From Planctomycetota bacterium (GTDB lineage: Bacteria; Planctomycetota; UBA8742; UBA2392), in assembly GCA_020845475.1 (NCBI GenBank), contig JADLFN010000016.1:62001-126000 (forward strand): a stretch of DNA of 64,000 nucleotides, written 5' to 3'. The notes below the pieces were generated by a model. The model did not search any database and had not been told where the DNA came from. It saw nothing but the letters and a program-made list of their open reading frames with translations. Positions within the stretch are counted from its first letter, which is position 1, and each line of letters begins with the position of its first letter. Shown here one piece after another: positions 59,815 to 64,000 of the stretch. The position numbers and the translations under genes were made by a program.

Positions 59815-62484
59815 CTATTCTTCGTTGCTCAGCGCCGCAAGCAAGCAGCCCTTGGAGGTGGCGTTGAACTGGTCTTCGGCGCGGCGAACGTCGGAGACCT
59901 TGATCGGGAAGCTCTTGGAAACCTTGCTGAACTCGTCCTTGAACACCTCGATGAAGCCGCCGACCATGGACGTGCCGCCCGAAACCGCAATCGGAACCGG
60001 CTTGGGGAAATTCGGGATGTCCTTGGTGATCGCGAACTTCTTCATGATGTTTTCGAGTGAATACTTGATCAGGTGGCGATAGTAGATGACGATCGCCTCT
60101 TCTTCAGGGCTCTTGGGCGCATTGATGTCCACGCCCGATTCCTTGATGTGCGTGATGCGCGAAGCGGCGCAACCCATGACCTGCGCGGCCTGCTGGTCAA
60201 TCCAGTCGCCGCCTTTGGCGGACGAGAAGGAAATGACGTTCATCGAACGGAATGCCACGCACACGTTCACCATGCCGCCACCGCAGGAAATGCCGATGCC
60301 GGTGAATTCGTCGTCGCCCAGTTCGCTGAACACAATCGCGAGACCTTCATTGAAGGGCGTGCCCTTGTAGCCCAGGCGCTGGAGCAGGCCGTTGGCGATG
60401 TTCGTGTGGTACACGATGTTCATCGTGCTATCGACCGGGTCAGCCGGGATGGAGTAGTAGCAGGCTTCGCCGTCAACGCGCGGCGGGCCCAGGATCTTCT
60501 TGAAGAGCTCGACTTCCATGGGCATGGCGTCGGCGTCCGTCGGGCTGATCAGGCCGTTTTTCATCGGGCGGCGCATTTCGCGGTTGAAAATGTTCGCGAG
60601 TTCGAACGCGTCCTGACCGATGACGTAGAGCTTGTTTTCGCGCTTGATGTAAGGCACGCCCTGACTCTTGAGCATCTTCAGGGTGTACGGGTCTTCCGGC
60701 ACGTCCAAGAACGCGTTGCGCGCGGGGAAGAATTCAATGCCGCCTTCTGCATCCATGCGGGAAGCGACCAGGTTGGCCGTACCCACGTCAAGGCCGCGTC
60801 CGAGCGGCGCTCCAGAATCGTCTGCCACGAGAGAATCCTCCTGCTTTCCATCCCTGGTGTGGCCGGATTGACCCGTCGAGACCACCTCGACCCCGCCCCC
60901 GTCCACCCGCTGATTTTGCTGCCCTTGGGCCCTGGCCGCGTGCTGCGCCCAGGCCTGTTGAGTCTTTGCTTCGCGTTCGCGCCGCACTTTCTGTTCGCGT
61001 TCCAGCCGCGCTATCTCTTCCTGCATCGCGCGCGAGCGCTGTTCGGTCGGCTTGCGCCGCGCCTCATGCTTCTGGCGCCGCTCCTCCATCTCGCGCTCAA
61101 ATTCGCTGCCGTGCCCCTGCGCGATCTTCACTTCATCCTGCGCGGCTGACCGCCGCCTCTGTTCTTCCTCATACGTCTGGCGCGCATCCTGCTCATCGCG
61201 CCGTTTGGCTTCCTGCTCCTCCGCGCGGCGCCTGGCATCAGCCTGTTTCTGGCGCTCGGACTCCTTGCGCTGCCGTGCCGCCTCCGCCGCCTGGCGCGCC
61301 AACTCCTGCTCTTCACGCGCGCGCTGCATTTCAAGCTGCTTGCGTTTCTGCTCTTCGGCGCGCTTTTGCGCCGCCTGCCGCGCCTGCTCGGCCAACTGGC
61401 GCTCTTCTTCTTCCTGTTCGCGCCGCAGCGCCTCTTCTCGCTCGCGCTGTTGTGCTTCGGCCTCTTGAGCCTGTTTTTCCTGCTCTCTTTGCTCGTCCAG
61501 CAGGCGCTGCCGGTCGGCCTCCTGCTGGGCGGCGCGCGCTTCTTCTTCGGCGCGCTTTTTTTCGGCCAATTCCCGCAGGGCCGGGTCTTCTTCCTGCGCG
61601 AGCCTGCGCAGCAGATGGTCGCCGCGCACGATCTGCCCGGTTTCGTCGCGCTCAAACGTGAGCGTTTTGTCCGGTACGACTGCCTTCAAGCGCCCGCTGT
61701 CGCCGCGCACCACCTGGCCGGTTTCGTCCCGGCGATAGGTGATGGTTTCGCCCGCGGCAGGCAACACGCCCGCGTTGAAGCTTGAAACCCCCGATTCGCC
61801 TTCTCCGTTTTCCAGTTCCGGCAAGGCTGAATTCTGCGGGTCGCCGCCATCGCTCAATTCGTGTGGGCGGTTTTCTACATGCTGCGACGCCTTTTCGCCA
61901 GTGCCTATTTGAACGCCCTCGTCGGCCTGCGTGGCAGCCGGTTCATACAGCGCCATGGTCATGGGCCCCGCCTGCATATCCGGTGCGGGCGCGATGCCGG
62001 CTTCATCAAGCTTCATTTCAACCACCGAGGCGGGGCTTTGCCCGCTCAGGTTCATGCCCATCTGCTCTACTTTGGCGCGCTCGATGGCGGCGGTGTCATC
62101 CCAGCCTTCCTCGATTTCGCCTACGCTGGCTTCGGCGCTTGCGCCCGTTTCAGCCGCGACGTCACCCAGGTCAAAGTCCTCGAGATCGGCGTCTTCTTCT
62201 TCGACGACTTCATGCCCGTCGGCTTCGCCCTCCAGGTTCAGGTCGCCGAGGTCGTCGAGTTCCTCCTCGACTACTTCGTGCGTGCCGTCTTTGTTCACGC
62301 CGCGGGTGCGGCCGCGCTGCGCCGCCTCGCGCATGCGCTCAGCCAGCGAGGGCCCCGCGCCCTGCTTTGAAGCCGCGCCGGGAGAAACGTCTTCAAGGCT
62401 TAAATCGAGATCCTCGTCTTCCTCTTCGAAGACATGCCCCGGTTCATGCGGTGGCTCATTGAAAGGAGGCTTCTGGAGCGACAT
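59815..62484 (-). CDS. Long coiled-coil protein with C-terminal actin-like ATPase domain
   Basis: An 889-residue protein. Residues 1 to about 240 are acidic and disordered; two tandem copies of a 16-residue unit (TITYRRDETGQVVRGD and TLTFERDETGQIVRGD, about 250-295) follow; about 300-540 is a continuous Glu/Gln/Arg coiled coil. From about residue 560 an actin-like fold begins: phosphate-1 GLDVGTANLVASR, phosphate-2 GIGISCGGGMVNV, adenosine IAVSGGTSMVGGF. It differs from MreB and FtsA in sequence. A filament-forming or positioning role is inference. The ATG at 62484 is the only one before the conserved parts that does not enter the gap to the divergent gene. Confidence 0.8.
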   Translation of the reverse strand: MSLQKPPFNEPPHEPGHVFEEEDEDLDLSLEDVSPGAASKQGAGPSLAERMREAAQRGRTRGVNKDGTHEVVEEELDDLGDLNLEGEADGHEVVEEEDADLEDFDLGDVAAETGASAEASVGEIEEGWDDTAAIERAKVEQMGMNLSGQSPASVVEMKLDEAGIAPAPDMQAGPMTMALYEPAATQADEGVQIGTGEKASQHVENRPHELSDGGDPQNSALPELENGEGESGVSSFNAGVLPAAGETITYRRDETGQVVRGDSGRLKAVVPDKTLTFERDETGQIVRGDHLLRRLAQEEDPALRELAEKKRAEEEARAAQQEADRQRLLDEQREQEKQAQEAEAQQREREEALRREQEEEERQLAEQARQAAQKRAEEQKRKQLEMQRAREEQELARQAAEAARQRKESERQKQADARRRAEEQEAKRRDEQDARQTYEEEQRRRSAAQDEVKIAQGHGSEFEREMEERRQKHEARRKPTEQRSRAMQEEIARLEREQKVRREREAKTQQAWAQHAARAQGQQNQRVDGGGVEVVSTGQSGHTRDGKQEDSLVADDSGAPLGRGLDVGTANLVASRMDAEGGIEFFPARNAFLDVPEDPYTLKMLKSQGVPYIKRENKLYVIGQDAFELANIFNREMRRPMKNGLISPTDADAMPMEVELFKKILGPPRVDGEACYYSIPADPVDSTMNIVYHTNIANGLLQRLGYKGTPFNEGLAIVFSELGDDEFTGIGISCGGGMVNVCVAFRSMNVISFSSAKGGDWIDQQAAQVMGCAASRITHIKESGVDINAPKSPEEEAIVIYYRHLIKYSLENIMKKFAITKDIPNFPKPVPIAVSGGTSMVGGFIEVFKDEFSKVSKSFPIKVSDVRRAEDQFNATSKGCLLAALSNEE

Positions 62485-62576
62485 CGAGATGTGGTCAACG
62501 CGGAAAAAAAGAATCATACCCCTGCCGCGCCCTGACGCAAGACCATGGGCTACTGACACACCCGCGCCAAAGCAGC

Positions 62577-62604
62577 CTGACAAGCGGCTTTCATGGGGTA
62601 TAAT
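62577..62604 (+). promoter_or_regulatory. Consensus promoter implying a leaderless transcript
   Basis: CTGACA (62577-62582), 16-base spacer, TATAAT (62599-62604). Transcription is expected to start 6-7 bases later, on or next to the A of the ATG at 62611. Confidence 0.65.
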
Positions 62605-62610
62605 AACCGC

Positions 62611-63195
62611 ATGGCGCGCATTGATTGCAATTGCGGTTGGTCCTGCCAGGTGCCTGATCCGGTGCGCCGCGCGCTGATTTGCCCTGTTTGCCGCGCCACG
62701 GCTCAGCCGCGCGCGCGCGTGCCCTACGGCTATGCGCCGTTTTCAAGCTGGCATCCGCCCGCGCGGCCCATGCGCCACATGCCCCTGCCCTCACCGGTAG
62801 CCGCCAACACGCCAGCGCGCGTTGCGCTGATCTGCGGCGGCATGTCGTTGTTCATGGCCGGGTTCACCGCCACTGACCGCATGGATAAAGGCGTGGTCAG
62901 CCTCGCGCTGCTTGCGCTCGCCACGGCCATGATCGGCCTTCACATCGCCTACGCCGGCAAAGCGCACAAGCGCGGGCGCGCAGCCGCCGGCCTGGGCCTG
63001 ACGTTTGCCGTCATCGCCTTGATGATGTCGCCGCTGCCCGCGCACCATCCCCGGCAACCCATGCAGCGCACGCAACCAGCACCCGCCGTCAAGATCCTGC
63101 CCGAGCCCGCCCCGGCGAAAATCAATGCGCCAGCACCCAAAGCCGCGCCCACGCCCGCCAGCCCCGTTGACGAAGAACTGGAAGAGGGCTTCTAG
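62611..63195 (+). CDS. Small membrane protein with N-terminal zinc-finger-like cysteines
   Basis: A 194-residue protein with CNCGWSCQVP and CPVC (Cys 6, 8, 12, 25, 28) resembling a zinc ribbon, then three membrane helices (about residues 73-95, 100-118, 130-146) and a Pro/Ala-rich tail ending DEELEEGF. The TATAAT six bases before the ATG leaves no room for a ribosome-binding site. Function unknown. Confidence 0.65.
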   Translation: MARIDCNCGWSCQVPDPVRRALICPVCRATAQPRARVPYGYAPFSSWHPPARPMRHMPLPSPVAANTPARVALICGGMSLFMAGFTATDRMDKGVVSLALLALATAMIGLHIAYAGKAHKRGRAAAGLGLTFAVIALMMSPLPAHHPRQPMQRTQPAPAVKILPEPAPAKINAPAPKAAPTPASPVDEELEEGF

Positions 63196-63263
63196 CATCC
63201 CCCGTCTTGACGCTTTGGCGCGGCGCGCTAAACCTTTGCCCCACACCGGCACAGGAAACGACC

Positions 63264-63368
63264 ATGGCGTATTACAGCAGCAAGCGCTCCCACCTCAAAG
63301 CCAAGCGCGGCAAGTTGCGTCGCGCCAAAGAGAAAAAGCGCGCGGCCCAGCTCGCCAAGAAAAAGTAA
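63264..63368 (+). CDS. 34-residue highly basic peptide
   Basis: The ORF reads MAYYSSKRSHLKAKRGKLRR and continues to KKK: 16 of 34 residues are Lys or Arg. AGGAAACGACC lies directly before the ATG, a good ribosome-binding site. Codons keep the G/C-ending bias of the genome. It recalls small ribosomal or nucleic-acid-binding proteins (such as bTHX) in size and charge but not in sequence. Confidence 0.5.
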   Translation: MAYYSSKRSHLKAKRGKLRRAKEKKRAAQLAKKK

Positions 63369-63377
63369 CGCCCGGCT

Positions 63378-63839
63378 TCAGGCGTTCTCCAGCTCGCCCA
63401 CGATGAACACCTTGCGCGCGGCTTCGGCCCGCGCCAGCTTCACGAGTGTTTCGGTGGCGGCGACGTCAACCAGTTCGCGCGCCAGTTTCTCCGCGTAGGC
63501 CGTCAGGCGCGCGCCCTGCGCCTCCATGTTACCCAGCATGTGCAGCGAAAACTCCGCGCCCGTCAGGCAGGTGACGCGGCCCCATAGCCGCGTTAGCGGG
63601 TGAATCAGTGCGCGCGTCACCGGGCGCGCCCGGCCCAGCGCCGCCAGCAGCGCCGCCGCCGCCTCGCGCCGCTCGCGCAGCTCCTGCACATGCAGTTGCA
63701 GACGCGCGGCCCGCTCACCCGTGTGGACGTGGCGCGCATGGGAAGCGCAGATGTTGGCGTGCATCAGCGAAGTCAGGTAGATCGACTTCAACAGGCGCAC
63801 CAGCCGCCGATGCAACACGCGTCGTTCCGCTTCATCCAT
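63378..63839 (-). CDS. Hypothetical helical protein
   Basis: A 153-residue all-helical protein, rich in Ala, Leu and Arg, with HANICASHARHVHTGERAAR in the first third (several histidines) and no recognised family. It lies between the basic peptide gene and the alr start, on the opposite strand. Support is the full-length frame and its divergent position with a proper gap on both sides; no ribosome-binding site stands out. Confidence 0.45.
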   Translation of the reverse strand: MDEAERRVLHRRLVRLLKSIYLTSLMHANICASHARHVHTGERAARLQLHVQELRERREAAAALLAALGRARPVTRALIHPLTRLWGRVTCLTGAEFSLHMLGNMEAQGARLTAYAEKLARELVDVAATETLVKLARAEAARKVFIVGELENA

Positions 63840-63893
63840 CGATTACCGATTCGCTTGGGCCGCGCGGAGAATATAGTGCTTCGACCGTGCCCG

Positions 63894-63945
63894 GTGCTAC
63901 GTGTTTCGTGCTTCGATAGCACGAAACACGAATCACGAAGCACGG
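63894..63945. repeat. Long intergenic hairpin, 'CACGAAGCACGAAACACGAA' vocabulary (copy 4)
   Basis: Left arm 63894-63915 (GTGCTACGTGTTTCGTGCTT and on) and right arm 63919-63945 (GCACGAAACACGAATCACGA and on), loop of three bases. It lies just before the gene that runs off the right edge. Confidence 0.88.
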
Positions 63946-63956
63946 ATAAAGCAAAC

Positions 63957-64000
63957 ATGGCCACACTACCGCAACGCACCTGGGTTGAAATCAACACCGC
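63957..64000 (+). CDS. alr: N-terminus of probable alanine racemase (3' truncated by window)
   Basis: Fourteen codons are visible: MATLPQRTWVEINT. The RTWVEIN segment matches the first strand of alanine racemase, where it precedes the PLP-lysine region. The call is tentative because only the first residues are present. Confidence 0.5.
   Translation, partial: MATLPQRTWVEINT

Overview
The window is GC-rich, densely coded bacterial DNA. A UDP-GlcNAc acyltransferase (lpxA) and a beta-barrel-like fragment at the left edge point to a Gram-negative envelope. The respiratory genes point to aerobic or microaerobic growth. Several features (stand-alone LigD-N domain protein, GxxExxY protein, addiction-module pair, large multihaem cytochrome, abundant palindromic intergenic repeats) recall Planctomycetota or neighbouring phyla. 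That placement is an inference; no rRNA or marker set is present to settle it.

Layout. 1-4651: beta-barrel fragment, a RACo-like ferredoxin/ASKHA protein, a small gene inside a long inverted repeat, rsmA and a pentameric ligand-gated ion channel homologue. 4758-12365: a redox-balancing block, with a large Nfn-like flavin/Fe-S oxidoreductase fused from GltD-like and PyrK-like parts, followed by the three-gene proton-translocating transhydrogenase (pntAA, pntAB, pntB). PntB carries an EF-hand insertion, and a GxxExxY gene flanked by repeats sits between pntAA and pntAB. 12461-16550: two Pro-rich membrane proteins, tRNA-Asn, a REP-type palindrome array, a REP-associated transposase and a PLD-type nuclease gene between inverted repeats. 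16573-22065: clpB, a small gene under a Fur-like box, a RIO kinase with an attenuator-like leader, and unknown genes. 22157-28140: formate dehydrogenase, membrane proteins of unknown role, a toxin-antitoxin pair, a LigD-N protein and truA. 28211-32652: metallophosphoesterase, hpf, yvcK, ptsH and ptsI (no sugar permease, so probably regulatory). 32751-38303: a candidate HEPN pair, a SRPBCC protein, a methyltransferase, birA and mnmG.

38937-56111 is the centrepiece, a bc-type complex joined to a cbb3 oxidase. It holds a flavodoxin-Rieske fusion, split cytochrome b, a 1,614-residue octahaem cytochrome, a cupredoxin lipoprotein, ccoN, a fused ccoO/ccoP-like trihaem protein, a SafE-like copper membrane protein, ccoI, ccoS and an Ig-like membrane protein. 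This would carry electrons from quinol through Rieske, multihaem and copper carriers to oxygen. 56168-64000: HEAT-repeat membrane protein, methyltransferase, lpxA, a long coiled-coil protein ending in an actin-like ATPase domain with a small partner, small genes, and the start of alanine racemase.

Two genome-wide signals cut across the genes. Many gaps hold long hairpins, each built from its own short repeated vocabulary, and one such hairpin lies in frame inside mnmG. A TTGAC-NN-GTCAA palindrome recurs inside coding sequence far more often than chance.
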